Both the position numbers and the translations under genes were made by a program. From GCA-2731375 sp964344935 (GTDB lineage: Bacteria; Pseudomonadota; Alphaproteobacteria; GCA-2731375), in NCBI GenBank assembly GCA_964344935.1, contig CAYFPL010000001.1, forward strand, positions 1,054,001-1,118,000: a stretch of 64,000 nucleotides of DNA, read 5' to 3'. Positions 26,367 through 38,495 of this stretch are shown piece by piece. A model generated the notes under the pieces. That model saw only the letters and a program-made list of their open reading frames with translations, had not been told where the DNA came from and did not search any database. Position 1 is the first letter of the stretch; each line of letters starts with the position of its first letter.

Positions 26367-26987
26367 ATGACCTATCACCTGTACAACCGGCCAGGCTCGG
26401 GCGGCATGGTGGTGGAAGCGGCCCTGGCCTTGGCCGGGGCGCCGTTCGAATTGCATGAGCTTGAATCCCGCGCCGGAACACCGCTGGACGAGAGTTTCCG
26501 TGACATCAATCCATGGAAGCAGCTCCCCACCCTGATCCTGCCCGACGGTTCCACCATGACGGAAACGGCGGCGATCCTGATCCATCTGGCGGCCTGTTAC
26601 CCGGAAAAGGATCTGGGCCCGGTGCCGGGCACTTCGGCGCACGCCAAATTCCTGCGCTGGTTGGTCTTCGCCAGCGTGAACCTTTACGAGCCGGTTCTGC
26701 GCAGTGGATATCCGCATCGTTTTACCGTCGATCCCGACGCACATCAGGCAACGCGGGAGGCCGCCGTGGCACGCATGGCAGAGGCCATTGCCGTGCTGGA
26801 GACGGCCATCGATCCAGGCCCGTTTTTGTTGGGCGACGAGATGAATTTAGCCGACGTCTACATCGCCATGTTGTGCACGTGGTTCCGGGGAGACATTGAC
26901 GCGCCACGGCTGACGCGTTTGGTCGGCCTGGTTCTGCAAGACCCCGTCGTCGGACCGATCTGGCAACGCCATTTCGGCGACCGATAG
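26367..26987 (+). CDS. Glutathione S-transferase family protein
   Basis: The 206-residue protein has a thioredoxin-like N-domain (YHLYNRPGSGGMVVEAALAL, cis-proline in PWKQLPTLILPDG, and TMTETAAILIHLA which binds the glutamyl part of glutathione) and an all-helical C-domain ending FLLGDEMNLADVYIAML, the usual GST N-capping motif. The N-terminal catalytic residue is probably a Ser or Tyr in the first loop. Its ATG lies seven bases after the CoA-transferase stop, so the two are co-transcribed. A role in detoxification or as an isomerase/lyase within the same catabolic route is inferred only from this arrangement. Confidence 0.87.
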   Translation: MTYHLYNRPGSGGMVVEAALALAGAPFELHELESRAGTPLDESFRDINPWKQLPTLILPDGSTMTETAAILIHLAACYPEKDLGPVPGTSAHAKFLRWLVFASVNLYEPVLRSGYPHRFTVDPDAHQATREAAVARMAEAIAVLETAIDPGPFLLGDEMNLADVYIAMLCTWFRGDIDAPRLTRLVGLVLQDPVVGPIWQRHFGDR

Positions 26988-27002
26988 CGCTCTTTGCGCT
27001 AT
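26984..27002. terminator. Hairpin shared by convergent genes
   Basis: ATAGCGC and GCGCTAT arms surround a TCTTT loop; the hairpin contains the stop codons of both the glutathione transferase (plus) and the PhyH gene (minus). It lacks a clear T-run, so a bidirectional terminator role is tentative. Confidence 0.45.
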
Positions 27003-27802
27003 TCCGGCCAGACCTGGGGGTAGAGGGGGGCGGTCAGGCGATCGCCGTCCTCGTAGTCATCACTACGCAGATGCTCGTTGGTGCCGGGACGGCTGTCATA
27101 GCGGATATCGTCACCTATGTAACGCACCGTGTAGCCGCGCCGGCGCCTATCACTGCGCAGATTGCCGCCGGCGCCATGCACGGTCATGGCGTGGAAGACA
27201 TAGGCGTCGCCCGGATCAAGGTCCCAGGTGACGATATCATAGTCATCGCGGGCGGCGTCGATATCCGGCATCTCCACGTAATCGGGGTTGCGTTCGTAGT
27301 CCCCGTGAGACTTGGTATCGCCGAAGCGTTCGGGCTGAAACATGGTGCCCCAATTGTGAGAGCCGCGGACGAATTCCAGGGCGCCGCTCTGGGCGGTGAC
27401 GGGATCAGGCGAGAACCAAAATGACAAAACATCCCGCCCGCGGATCGGCCAGTAAGGCTGGTCGTTGTGCCAACGGGTGGGGTTGGAGGTGCCCGGCTCC
27501 TTGACGAATAGCTGGTCATAGAGCAGGCGCACTTGTTCGCTGCCCAGCATTTCCGCCGCTAGGGCCGGCAGGTCCGAATGCAGGCAGAATTCGCGTAGGT
27601 CCGGGTCGGTCTCCCAGATTCGCAGGTTGCCGTGGAAGCGGCCGCCCTCATCGGTGGCATAGCCATGCACGAAGGGGGCGGGATCAGCGATGTCCCGCTC
27701 GATAGCGGCGGCGATCCTATCGAGCCAATTCATCGGCACGACGTTTCTCAAGACCACCACACCGTCGTTGGTGAAGGTTTGCTTTTCTTGTTCCGTTAAC
27801 AT
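26999..27802 (-). CDS. Phytanoyl-CoA dioxygenase (PhyH) family protein
   Basis: The 267-residue Fe(II)/2-oxoglutarate oxygenase has the PhyH metal triad. The H-x-D motif is in TRWHNDQPYWPIRG, the distal histidine in AMTVHGAGGNLRSD, and the 2-oxoglutarate arginine follows in RRGYTVRYIGDD. The N-terminus FTNDGVVVLRNVVPMNWLDR is the usual first helix-strand of the family. PhyH-like bacterial enzymes hydroxylate many small molecules, ectoine and phosphonates among them, so no substrate is assigned. It is followed by a DUF1499 gene on the opposite side of its start (15 bases), possibly one minus-strand unit with the DUF1499, DUF917 and HyuA genes upstream. Confidence 0.87.
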   Translation of the reverse strand: MLTEQEKQTFTNDGVVVLRNVVPMNWLDRIAAAIERDIADPAPFVHGYATDEGGRFHGNLRIWETDPDLREFCLHSDLPALAAEMLGSEQVRLLYDQLFVKEPGTSNPTRWHNDQPYWPIRGRDVLSFWFSPDPVTAQSGALEFVRGSHNWGTMFQPERFGDTKSHGDYERNPDYVEMPDIDAARDDYDIVTWDLDPGDAYVFHAMTVHGAGGNLRSDRRRRGYTVRYIGDDIRYDSRPGTNEHLRSDDYEDGDRLTAPLYPQVWPE

Positions 27803-27816
27803 GCTCGTTCAAAATC

Positions 27817-28323
27817 TCACTGGTTCAAGGCGGCAAGCCAGGCGCGTACGCGGGCTTCGTTGAAGCCGAAATCACTGTGGCCGTATTGCGAACGGCTATA
27901 AATGGCGAAGGTCGATTTGCCGCCTTCAAGGGCAATGAAACGCACGGTAATGCTATCGGGGTAGCGGATGGTTTCGGTCCGCTGGATATAGTCGTACTGC
28001 ATGATCCCGTCATCCGCCGCGCCGGCTTCGATGCGCGGCTGTTGTGCCAGCATGGCATCCCAGCGCTGTTTCAACGCATCTACTGAAACATCGAACACCG
28101 GGCTTTCCAAATGCGCGGCGGCGGCGCAGAATTCTTTGGGGCAGACAAGGAATTGATTGGGCTTGTCTTTCAATCTCAGGGTGGCGAAGTCCACCGGCGC
28201 AAGATCCATGGGACCGAAGATGATCTCGAGGGTCTTTTCCCGCCCGGTCACCAGGACCAGTAGCGCGATGACGACCGCAATGCCGGCGGCGACAGTGACG
28301 ATGAGTTTGAATCCTTTGAGCAT
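27817..28323 (-). CDS. DUF1499 family membrane-anchored protein
   Basis: The 168-residue protein has an N-terminal membrane anchor (KLIVTVAAGIAVVIALLVLV) followed by a periplasmic DUF1499 domain. Conserved blocks include FDVSVDALKQRWDAM, QPRIEAG, YIQRTETIRYPDSITVRF and the signature SRSQYGHSDFGFNEARVRAW. The family is widespread in proteobacteria and has no established function. It sits between the PhyH and DUF917 genes (gaps of 14 and nine bases), so it is probably part of the same transcript, but nothing links it chemically to those enzymes. Confidence 0.82.
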   Translation of the reverse strand: MLKGFKLIVTVAAGIAVVIALLVLVTGREKTLEIIFGPMDLAPVDFATLRLKDKPNQFLVCPKEFCAAAAHLESPVFDVSVDALKQRWDAMLAQQPRIEAGAADDGIMQYDYIQRTETIRYPDSITVRFIALEGGKSTFAIYSRSQYGHSDFGFNEARVRAWLAALNQ

Positions 28324-28332
28324 AACGCCCCC

Positions 28333-29418
28333 CTAGGCCAATTCCTCTACGGGCTGGAACTCCTCCGCCATGCCAAAGGCCTTGGGTCCGAAAGCGGCGA
28401 GCGCCTCGTCCGTCCGCATGATGGGCGGGGCGGAGACCGCCATCACCGTCACCCGCTGGCCATAGCGCAGCCGTTCCGTGGTGATGGGCTGGGCCATCTC
28501 GCTGTCCAGGATACAGACCAGATCGGGCACGATGGCGCGCAATTTACCGTCGTGCCGGGCGGCGAGAAACTCGTTCTGGAATTCGATCTCCAAGGTTTCC
28601 TCGTTCCGGTCCGTGACCACCACCTTGCCAACGGCAAAGCCCTCACTGGTCTCGCGCATAAGGTCGGTCACCTTGCCGGTGAATAGTATCTTGGCGTGGC
28701 CATAATGGGTAACCGAGAGCATGTCGATCAGCGCCTGGAAGGGATCGCGGTTGCCCGCCCGCGCCTCGCGGATGCTGGCGCCGATGGCCTGACAAAGGGT
28801 AGTTGTGAAAGGGATGGCAACCTTCTGTACCGTCCTGCCATCCATCGGGTAGGAGGCCATAGCCGCCCGTGCGCCCATGCGTACCGAGATCCCCCTGGCG
28901 ATGTGTTCCGCCCGGGCGTCGTCATCCACGTCCAGGACCGTGGTATCGCCATGTTCCGAAGCGAGGGCGAACGGCGCTGAAGCAGCGCCATAGACGGAAA
29001 AGGTCACCATCTGCAGTTCCGGAAAGGCCCGGCCCATGCCGTCGGCATCCACAATGGGCTTGCCCAGCACGGCGGCAATGTAGATGGGCATCAAGGAGTT
29101 CGACCCACCGGCCTCGAAGGCGATCAAGGCATCCGCCTTGCGTCCCAGATGTGCTTCCAGGGCGCGCACTGCGTCGGGTGGTTGCTCGGCACCCATGATC
29201 TTCTCGATCGCCACCGTGGGCGCACCCAGATTGCCACAGGCAAAGACCAGGGCATCGTCGTCCAATTCCTCCGGCGACAGCATGGTGACCGGGCCTTTGG
29301 CCTTGATGGCACGGCGCGTCATCAACGTTGCGATATAGGGATCGCCGCCGCCACCGGTACCCAGGAATGTGGCGCCAAGAGCAATATCGTCCAATTCGTT
29401 CAGGCCGATCTTGATCAT
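28333..29418 (-). CDS. DUF917 family protein (HyuA partner)
   Basis: The 361-residue protein starts with the DUF917 pattern ELDDIALGATFLGTGGGGDP and continues with FEAGGSNSLMPIYIAAVLGK and DADGMGRAFPELQMVTFSVY. DUF917 proteins are consistently encoded next to hydantoinase/oxoprolinase-type HyuA proteins, and here the genes overlap by four bases (ATGA). The pair may form an ATP-dependent ring-opening amidase or acyl-phosphate-forming complex, which is inferred from the HyuA partner. No signal peptide or membrane segments. Confidence 0.85.
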   Translation of the reverse strand: MIKIGLNELDDIALGATFLGTGGGGDPYIATLMTRRAIKAKGPVTMLSPEELDDDALVFACGNLGAPTVAIEKIMGAEQPPDAVRALEAHLGRKADALIAFEAGGSNSLMPIYIAAVLGKPIVDADGMGRAFPELQMVTFSVYGAASAPFALASEHGDTTVLDVDDDARAEHIARGISVRMGARAAMASYPMDGRTVQKVAIPFTTTLCQAIGASIREARAGNRDPFQALIDMLSVTHYGHAKILFTGKVTDLMRETSEGFAVGKVVVTDRNEETLEIEFQNEFLAARHDGKLRAIVPDLVCILDSEMAQPITTERLRYGQRVTVMAVSAPPIMRTDEALAAFGPKAFGMAEEFQPVEELA

Positions 29419-30971
29419 GGCGTCACCTCCGCCAGATCACCTACTGCCTTGACCCGTAGGCGCGTCGCACGGCCGGGCATATAGCTCAATGGGATTTCGT
29501 CCAATTCCACGACCCGAATGGTTTCAGGATCGGCGCCGGCCTCATACGCCTGAGATGAAGCCTTGGACTTTGCCAACGCGACGGCATCCTCGCGGCTCAT
29601 TTCTTCCAATGAGAAGATGCGATCGCATTCACCGCCCACCATGGCAATGGAGGCACCGATGGCGTTGGCAACTTGTCCATGGCCTGGCCGAACGATGCCG
29701 CCGCCGCCCAGGCTGCCGCCATCCAGTAGTTCCGCCCCGCCGCCGACCAGGATCACCGGCAACGTCTGGGCCGATGGACGGACCTGATCGATGGCCCGCT
29801 CGATCATGCCTTTCGCCTGGCCCAGGGCGCTCTCTGCGAAATCGATATGGGCCACTTTCGATGGGTCCCCGAAATCCATGCGGCCGGCGGCCACGGCCAG
29901 ATCGGTCATGGTCAAGGTATCACCGCCCGCCGAGACGGCCCGCTTGTCCAGCTCGTAGCCCACGGATTCCGGGCCGATACGGGCGCCATCGTCATAAACC
30001 AGGCTGCCGCCGCCCAACCCCACGGATAGAAGGTCTGGCATGCGAAAATTCGTGTGCACGCCGCCCACCTCGACCGTGGTTGCCGCCTCGCGGGGAAAGC
30101 CGTCCAGCAACAAGCCGATATCCGTGCTGGTACCGCCGATATCGGCGACCAGGGCATCGTCCAGGCCCGACAGCACTGCGGCGCCACGGATGGAATTGGT
30201 CGGTCCGGAAGCGAAAGTCAAAACGGGATAGCGGGCGGCATGGGCCGCGGTCATCAGCGTGCCATCGTTCTGGCTGATATATAACGGCGCCTCCAGCCCC
30301 ATGCCGCCGATGGCCTTGCCAAACGCTCCCAGGACGCGGCGGGCCAAACCTGCCAGCGCCGCATTCAGGATCGCCGCATTCTCCCGCTCCAACAGGCCGA
30401 TACGGCCGATACGGTGGGACATGGTAATGGCGGCATCGGGCAATTCCTCGCGCAGGATCGCTTCCGCCTGGGTCTCCATATAGGCATCCAGGGGTGAAAA
30501 GACGGCCGTCAGGGCGATGGCCTTGATATCCTGGGCATGGATCTCTTTGGCGGCGGCGCGGATTTCCGCCTCGTCCAGCGGTGTAATTTCACGGCCATCG
30601 AACTCCAGACCGCCATGCAGCATGTAATGGTTGGCGCCAACCACCCCGGCCAGATCTTTCGGCCAATCGGACATGGGCGGCACGGCGGTGGTGGCCGGTA
30701 CCGCCAGGCGCAGAACCGCGACCTGATTGAGATCGCGCCGTTCGATGACAGCGTTGGTGAATTGGGTGGTGCCCAGCATCAGGGCGCGCACATCCTCGGC
30801 CCGGGCACCGCCGCGCTGCATAACAGCGGAGGCGGCGGCGACAATACTATCGGTTATGCGGCCGCTGGTTGGATATTTGTGCCAGGCGACGACGTTGCTG
30901 CCTTCCATCAGGACCGCATCGGTATTGGTGCCACCGACATCGATTCCTAAACGCAGGGGACGCCGCGCCAT
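29415..30971 (-). CDS. Hydantoinase/oxoprolinase family protein (HyuA-like)
   Basis: The 518-residue protein belongs to the ASKHA-fold N-methylhydantoinase A/oxoprolinase family. It has the phosphate-1 motif LRLGIDVGGTNTDAVLMEG at the N-terminus, the phosphate-2 motif VADIGGTSTDIGLLLDG near residue 280, and GLGGGSLVYDD further on. These enzymes use ATP to open cyclic amides such as hydantoins, 5-oxoproline or acetone-type substrates after phosphorylation. Its partner is the overlapping DUF917 gene; the usual HyuB subunit is absent. Together with the dihydropyrimidinase at 20 kb and the amidase at 43 kb it fits a lifestyle of using cyclic and linear amides as nitrogen sources. Confidence 0.87.
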   Translation of the reverse strand: MARRPLRLGIDVGGTNTDAVLMEGSNVVAWHKYPTSGRITDSIVAAASAVMQRGGARAEDVRALMLGTTQFTNAVIERRDLNQVAVLRLAVPATTAVPPMSDWPKDLAGVVGANHYMLHGGLEFDGREITPLDEAEIRAAAKEIHAQDIKAIALTAVFSPLDAYMETQAEAILREELPDAAITMSHRIGRIGLLERENAAILNAALAGLARRVLGAFGKAIGGMGLEAPLYISQNDGTLMTAAHAARYPVLTFASGPTNSIRGAAVLSGLDDALVADIGGTSTDIGLLLDGFPREAATTVEVGGVHTNFRMPDLLSVGLGGGSLVYDDGARIGPESVGYELDKRAVSAGGDTLTMTDLAVAAGRMDFGDPSKVAHIDFAESALGQAKGMIERAIDQVRPSAQTLPVILVGGGAELLDGGSLGGGGIVRPGHGQVANAIGASIAMVGGECDRIFSLEEMSREDAVALAKSKASSQAYEAGADPETIRVVELDEIPLSYMPGRATRLRVKAVGDLAEVTP

Positions 30972-30976
30972 CGCTA

Positions 30977-33940
<2,964 letters not shown>

Positions 33941-33973
33941 GATTGGACTTTAGTTTTCGAATCTGTCACAATA

Positions 33974-33988
33974 GAACATAACATGAAC
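33974..33988. promoter_or_regulatory. LexA (SOS) box, alphaproteobacterial type
   Basis: GAAC-ATAACAT-GAAC is an exact GAAC-N7-GAAC direct repeat, the LexA site of alphaproteobacteria. Lying between divergent uvrA and ssb, it should control uvrA and possibly ssb. Confidence 0.85.
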
Positions 33989-34135
33989 AACATTTGACAT
34001 CAAAATCACGCCGCCAACCCCACCGCAAACTGCGAACGGGGCAGTATGCCTCAAATGCAAGTGGCGGGAACAGGGGCGTTATGCATATAGTCGGCGCGTG
34101 GAATCGGGGATGCGAAGCGAAGGTCGGAATTAGCT

Positions 34136-34612
34136 ATGGCAGGCAGCGTCAACAAGGTCATTCTGGTGGGAAATCTTGGCCGTGATCCGGAAGTTCGCAA
34201 TATGCAGAACGGCGACCCCATCGTCCATCTCAATCTCGCCACATCCGAATCCTGGCGGGACAAAAACAGCGGCGAACGGCGGGAAAAGACCGAATGGCAC
34301 CGCGTGGTTATCTTTAACGAGAATCTGGGCCGCATTGCCCAGCAGTATCTGCGCAAAGGCTCGAAAGTCTATATCGAGGGCCAGCTTCAAACCCGCAAAT
34401 GGCAAGACCAGTCGGGCCAGGACAAATATACCACGGAAGTCGTCCTCAATCGCTTCCGGGGTGAATTGACCATGCTTGACAGCCGTGCCGATTCGGGTGG
34501 CGGCGGCAACTACGGTGGTGGCGGTGGTGGCGGCGGTTTTGACGACCGTGATGGCGGCGGCGGCGATTTCGGCGGCGGCGGCGGTGACCTGGACGACGAA
34601 ATTCCCTTTTAG
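34136..34612 (+). CDS. ssb: Single-stranded DNA-binding protein
   Basis: The 158-residue SSB has the OB-fold in residues 1-110: MAGSVNKVILVGNLGRDPEV, LNLATSESWRDKNSGERREK, TEWHRVVIFNENLG and KVYIEGQLQTRKWQDQ. A glycine-rich linker (GGGGNYGGGGGGGGFDD area) follows, and the acidic tip LDDEIPF recruits replication and repair proteins. The length is normal for alphaproteobacteria. Its divergent partner uvrA and the SOS box between them are the standard arrangement in this class. The ATG follows a purine-rich GAAGG stretch. Confidence 0.98.
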   Translation: MAGSVNKVILVGNLGRDPEVRNMQNGDPIVHLNLATSESWRDKNSGERREKTEWHRVVIFNENLGRIAQQYLRKGSKVYIEGQLQTRKWQDQSGQDKYTTEVVLNRFRGELTMLDSRADSGGGGNYGGGGGGGGFDDRDGGGGDFGGGGGDLDDEIPF

Positions 34613-34631
34613 ACTTCTTTCTTGACCGGCC

Positions 34632-34856
34632 GTGGGCAACCGGCATTTGGTACTGGCATCATTGGAAACGTCGGACGGAGGGCGCTGTGTAGATATTTTC
34701 CGCCGTGAAGACGGAACCTTTGGCTTCGAGGCCTACCGCCGCGATATGGAAGATCCCAGCGGCTGGTTCCCGATCGGCCAACACCGCTTTACCTCTTATG
34801 CAACCGAGGCCGAGGCCAGAGCGGCAGCGAAAATGCAAATTTCCTGGTTGAAATAG
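34632..34856 (+). CDS. Small protein of unknown function downstream of ssb
   Basis: The 74-residue product, from a GTG start, reads as a genuine small folded protein: GRCVDIFRREDGTFGFEAYR gives beta strands with Trp/Phe (GWFPIGQHRFTSYAT) and a final helix ATEAEARAAAKMQISWL. It resembles short uncharacterised alphaproteobacterial proteins, but I cannot name it. It begins 19 bases after ssb on the same strand, so it may be co-transcribed. No clear ribosome site supports the GTG start, which keeps the confidence moderate. Confidence 0.6.
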   Translation: MGNRHLVLASLETSDGGRCVDIFRREDGTFGFEAYRRDMEDPSGWFPIGQHRFTSYATEAEARAAAKMQISWLK

Positions 34857-34870
34857 GCGCTATTCCGCGA

Positions 34871-36790
34871 TCAGGCGTTATGCTGCAAGCGCGATTGCGG
34901 AAAACTGACGGTGGCCTCTGTTCCCTGCCCGCTAACGCTGCGCAGTTTCAACTTGCCCCCATGCCCTTCGATCAGGCTCTTGACGATGGCAAGGCCCAAA
35001 CCGGTGCCATCAACCCTGCTGGTATGTGTACCCTCTAGTCGAGTGAACGGTTGTACAATCCAATCCAGCTTGTCGGCAGGAACGCCCGCGCCTTGATCGA
35101 CGACCCGCAGATCGAGGTCGCCGTCACAGGTCGTTTCCGCATGAATATGAACAGTGGTGCCGTCGTGTGTGAATTTGACGGCGTTGGTCAACAGATTGAT
35201 CAATATCTGCTTGGTCTGGCGCAAATCCGCCTTGACCCGCAATTCCTGCTTCGGCAAATGCGTCTTGATTGCCACATCCTTGCTCGTCGCCCGGCCGTTT
35301 ACCAGGGCGACGCAATCGCCAATGACGTCGTTGAGTTCGATGATGGTCTCGACGCGCTCCATGTGCCCGGCTTCGATGCGGGACAGATCCAAGATATCTG
35401 TGAGGAGAGCGAGAAGATGCGAGGCACTGCCGTGAATATCAGCAACATATTCCTGATACCTTTCATTCGCCATAGGCCCGAAGACTTCTGTCAAAATGAC
35501 CTCGGAAAAGCCAATAATGGCGTTCAAGGGCGTGCGCAATTCGTGGCTCATGATGGCCAGGAACTGGGTTTTCGAGGCGTTTGCGGCCTCCGCTGCTTCT
35601 TTCGCGCGCTGCAGTTCCTCTTCGTGGCTGCGTTGTTCGGAAATGTCCATGAAGGCGCCAAGGATACAGGGCACACCATCGTAGTCGATTAAGCGAAGGG
35701 AATGGTCGGTTGGTATGCGGCGCCCATCACGATGACGCATATCCAGATAGGAGTGGTCCACAAATCCTTCTTCCTCAACCATCTGCGCCCGTTCGTTGCG
35801 CGCCGATGGCTCCCAAAAATAACCGCTGACAGCGGTGCCGACCGTATCGGCAGGCGTTACCCCTAGAACCGTTTCGATCTGCGGATTGGCATATAGGATA
35901 ATTCCGTCTGTGCGCCGGGTAATGACCATTGGAACCGGCGAACTTTCTGCGATGGCGCGAAATCTCTGCTCACTCTCAAGCAGGGCCGCTTCCGCCTGTT
36001 TGTGAGCTGTGAGGTCGTGAATGATATTCATGGTCCCCCGCTTACCTCGCCAGTCGATGGGCGCGGTAATCATCTCGGAGGGGTATTCACTGCCGTCCAT
36101 GCGTACATGCACGAATTCCTGGTAATCGTAGGTTTCGTCCCTGTCCATGGCATCCAGGCGCCGTTGCAGGATTTCGTCCCGATAGTCGGGATGCACAAAC
36201 TGCAGCGCATCGAGGCCAATTAGCGCCTCGACCGAATCGGCAAGAAACATTCGCCGCGCACTTTCATTTGCGAAAGCAATTCGGCCGTCGACCTGGATCA
36301 CGAATGCATCAGGATTTAGCTGGGCCAGATCCCGATACTGTTGTTCGCTTTCCCGCAGCTGACTTTGGGCTGCCTTGAGGTCGGTAATATCGGTGCGGAG
36401 CGAGACGATGCCACCCGACGATGTCCGATGTTCCGACAACCGCACGACGCGGCCATCGGCGAAAACCTGCTCGCGTGGGGTGCCGTCAGCAATTTGGTGC
36501 GACTTCACACGCTCTTCTACCCAGGCTTCTTCGCGCCCAATCGCATTGTCGATTTGGCCACTAGCAACTTGTGCCGCCAAAATATCCCGGTAGTGCACGC
36601 CAATTTCCAAGACATCCGCGACAGATGGGAAGAGTTCCTTCTGTTTTGCATTGAAGGCAACAATCCGGTCTTCAGCGTCATAAAAGATGAATCCATCGGA
36701 TATGGAATCCAGAGCGTCCCGAAGTGCGGAGATCTCTTCGAGCAAATCTTCCCTAGATCTCTTCGAATCGTCCATGCGATCAGTCATCAC
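34871..36790 (-). CDS. Multi-PAS sensor histidine kinase (soluble)
   Basis: The 639-residue protein has no membrane segment. It contains an N-terminal coiled coil, then three PAS domains: DSISDGFIFYDAEDRIVAFN (from about 28), LAQLNPDAFVIQVDGRIAFA (about 150) and IAESSPVPMVITRRTDGIIL (about 275). The kinase core follows: HisKA with FLAIMSHELRTPLNAIIGFS carrying the phospho-accepting His, N box ILINLLTNAVKFTHDG, G1 VDQGAGVPADKLDW, G2 GTGLGLAIVKSLIEGHGG. No response regulator gene is adjacent, so it is an orphan kinase. A more downstream start at M6 (36775) is possible. Signal unknown; a cytosolic redox or metabolite cue is likely. Confidence 0.93.
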   Translation of the reverse strand: MMTDRMDDSKRSREDLLEEISALRDALDSISDGFIFYDAEDRIVAFNAKQKELFPSVADVLEIGVHYRDILAAQVASGQIDNAIGREEAWVEERVKSHQIADGTPREQVFADGRVVRLSEHRTSSGGIVSLRTDITDLKAAQSQLRESEQQYRDLAQLNPDAFVIQVDGRIAFANESARRMFLADSVEALIGLDALQFVHPDYRDEILQRRLDAMDRDETYDYQEFVHVRMDGSEYPSEMITAPIDWRGKRGTMNIIHDLTAHKQAEAALLESEQRFRAIAESSPVPMVITRRTDGIILYANPQIETVLGVTPADTVGTAVSGYFWEPSARNERAQMVEEEGFVDHSYLDMRHRDGRRIPTDHSLRLIDYDGVPCILGAFMDISEQRSHEEELQRAKEAAEAANASKTQFLAIMSHELRTPLNAIIGFSEVILTEVFGPMANERYQEYVADIHGSASHLLALLTDILDLSRIEAGHMERVETIIELNDVIGDCVALVNGRATSKDVAIKTHLPKQELRVKADLRQTKQILINLLTNAVKFTHDGTTVHIHAETTCDGDLDLRVVDQGAGVPADKLDWIVQPFTRLEGTHTSRVDGTGLGLAIVKSLIEGHGGKLKLRSVSGQGTEATVSFPQSRLQHNA

Positions 36791-37049
36791 GGATGCCGGT
36801 CATACCCCTGCGTTACGATGAACTGTATCGCAACACTGGCCCGGCAAATACAATTTTGTAAGCATTGGTTGCAAGACTAAGTCACCGCAACAAATAGTGC
36901 AGAAACATATGCGCCGGAAAATAGTCGCCGGCTTCAATTGACGATATTGAGACAGAATATTCTTTAGATAGTGTATATGGCCGCTGGCAAGTTGGCATAT
37001 TGCATTAGGTCCCTACCAATTGAAGTGTGCGCAGCTGTAATCGCGGACG

Positions 37050-38495
37050 TCAGCGGAACGCTGGCTCATCAAAACTGCGCAGTTTGCGGGAATGCAGTGT
37101 GCGGTGAACAACATCCTCGCGCATGGTACTGACGGCGGCGAGGCAGATCTTCAAATGCTGGCTTACCCGCTCTGCGTAGAAGGCATTGGCCATTCCGGGC
37201 AACTTGATTTCCCCATGCAACGGTTTGTCGGAAACACACAGCAAAGTGCCATATGGCACGCGGAAGCGAAATCCGTTGGTGGCGATGGTGGCCGATTCCA
37301 TATCTACAGCAATAGCCCTGGATTGATTGAAGAACGTCGAGAGTTCGTCATAGCGTAGTTCCCAATCCCTATCATCGGTGGATACGACCGTACCGGTTCG
37401 CACATGTTGTTTCAGTTCCGGTCCGGCCAGCCCCGTGACGTCGCTGACGGCCGCCGTCAGCGCCACCTGCACCTCTGCGATCGGGGGTACGGGGATGGAT
37501 ATGGGCAAATCCTCGTCCAAAACATGGTCCAAGCGGGCGTAGGCGTGGGCGAGTACGTAGTCACCTAGACGCTGGGTATGACGCAGTCCACCGCAATGAC
37601 CCACCATGACCCAGCAATGCGGTCGCAGCACCGCGACGTGATCGGTAATGGTCTTGGCATTCGAGGGTCCTACGCCAATATTGACCAAAGTCACCCCCAT
37701 GTGACCATCGGCCACCAGGTGATAGGCCGGCATCTGCGGCAGCTTTTGCACCCTTTCACCACTGGAGGGTTGATCCGTCAGACGGCTGTTTGTGGTGATC
37801 TTGTTGCCGGGCTCCACGAAGGCACGAAACGTATCACCGGACTCGATCTCTGTACGTCCATACTCGATGAACTCATCGACATAGCGTTGATAGTTGGTGA
37901 ATAGCACGAAACGCTGAAAATGCTCCGGGCTGGTACCTGTGTAGTGGCGTAACCGCGATAGGGAATAATCCACCCTCTCGGCGCTGAACAACGACAGCGG
38001 CCGCGGTGCGCCTTCATCGGTGCGATTGATGCCGTTCACCACCTTGTCGTCGATGATGGCTAGATCCGGCAGATGAAACTTCTGGCTCAGGCTGGCGACC
38101 TGCTCCTGATGCAGATCGGCGGTCAGACTCTCAAGGGCGAAGGTCAGGGGTATCTGCCGATGCGAGACGCCGACCCAGACGGGAACGCCGTGGTTCTCGA
38201 TCAAAAGCTTGATCTGTTCCAGGTAATAGCTCTTGAAGAGGCCTGGGTTCGTCACGGTAACGCCAAAGGCGCCAGGTTCACGCACCGTGCCATAGGAAAG
38301 CGCGCCGCCTTCCGGATCGACGCTCGGTACTTGCACCCAAAGATAGGGATAGCAGGCATCGGCCTTCGCGAGATCGGCCTCTCTATCTGCAAACCTGCGG
38401 AAGTGATCCTCCAACAAGGTACGACCCTGTTCGTAGATGGAGATCAGCCGGGCGACGGCGGCTTCTGGGTCGGAATAGGACCGTGGTGCCGTCAT
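37050..38495 (-). CDS. amn: AMP nucleosidase
   Basis: This enzyme hydrolyses AMP to adenine and ribose 5-phosphate and helps set adenylate levels. The protein of about 481 residues has the Amn-specific N-terminal domain (RLISIYEQGRTLLEDHFRRF) and middle part with LALESLT-like FALESLTADLH. The C-terminal nucleoside-phosphorylase-like domain has VTLVNIGVGPSNAKTITDHV, HCWVMVGHCGGLRHTQRLGD, AVDMESATIATNGFRFRVPY and CVSDKPLHGEIKLPGMAN. The start is uncertain: the ATG at 38495 fits the family best, though an in-frame GTG at 38534 is possible and neither has a strong ribosome site. It is divergent from the CoxL-like gene. Confidence 0.93.
   Translation of the reverse strand: MTAPRSYSDPEAAVARLISIYEQGRTLLEDHFRRFADREADLAKADACYPYLWVQVPSVDPEGGALSYGTVREPGAFGVTVTNPGLFKSYYLEQIKLLIENHGVPVWVGVSHRQIPLTFALESLTADLHQEQVASLSQKFHLPDLAIIDDKVVNGINRTDEGAPRPLSLFSAERVDYSLSRLRHYTGTSPEHFQRFVLFTNYQRYVDEFIEYGRTEIESGDTFRAFVEPGNKITTNSRLTDQPSSGERVQKLPQMPAYHLVADGHMGVTLVNIGVGPSNAKTITDHVAVLRPHCWVMVGHCGGLRHTQRLGDYVLAHAYARLDHVLDEDLPISIPVPPIAEVQVALTAAVSDVTGLAGPELKQHVRTGTVVSTDDRDWELRYDELSTFFNQSRAIAVDMESATIATNGFRFRVPYGTLLCVSDKPLHGEIKLPGMANAFYAERVSQHLKICLAAVSTMREDVVHRTLHSRKLRSFDEPAFR

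Noticed and set aside
34500..34600. GGT/GGC-rich stretch as a microsatellite or CRISPR-like repeat
   Set aside because: It is the glycine-rich linker of SSB, normal for this protein; there are no spacers.
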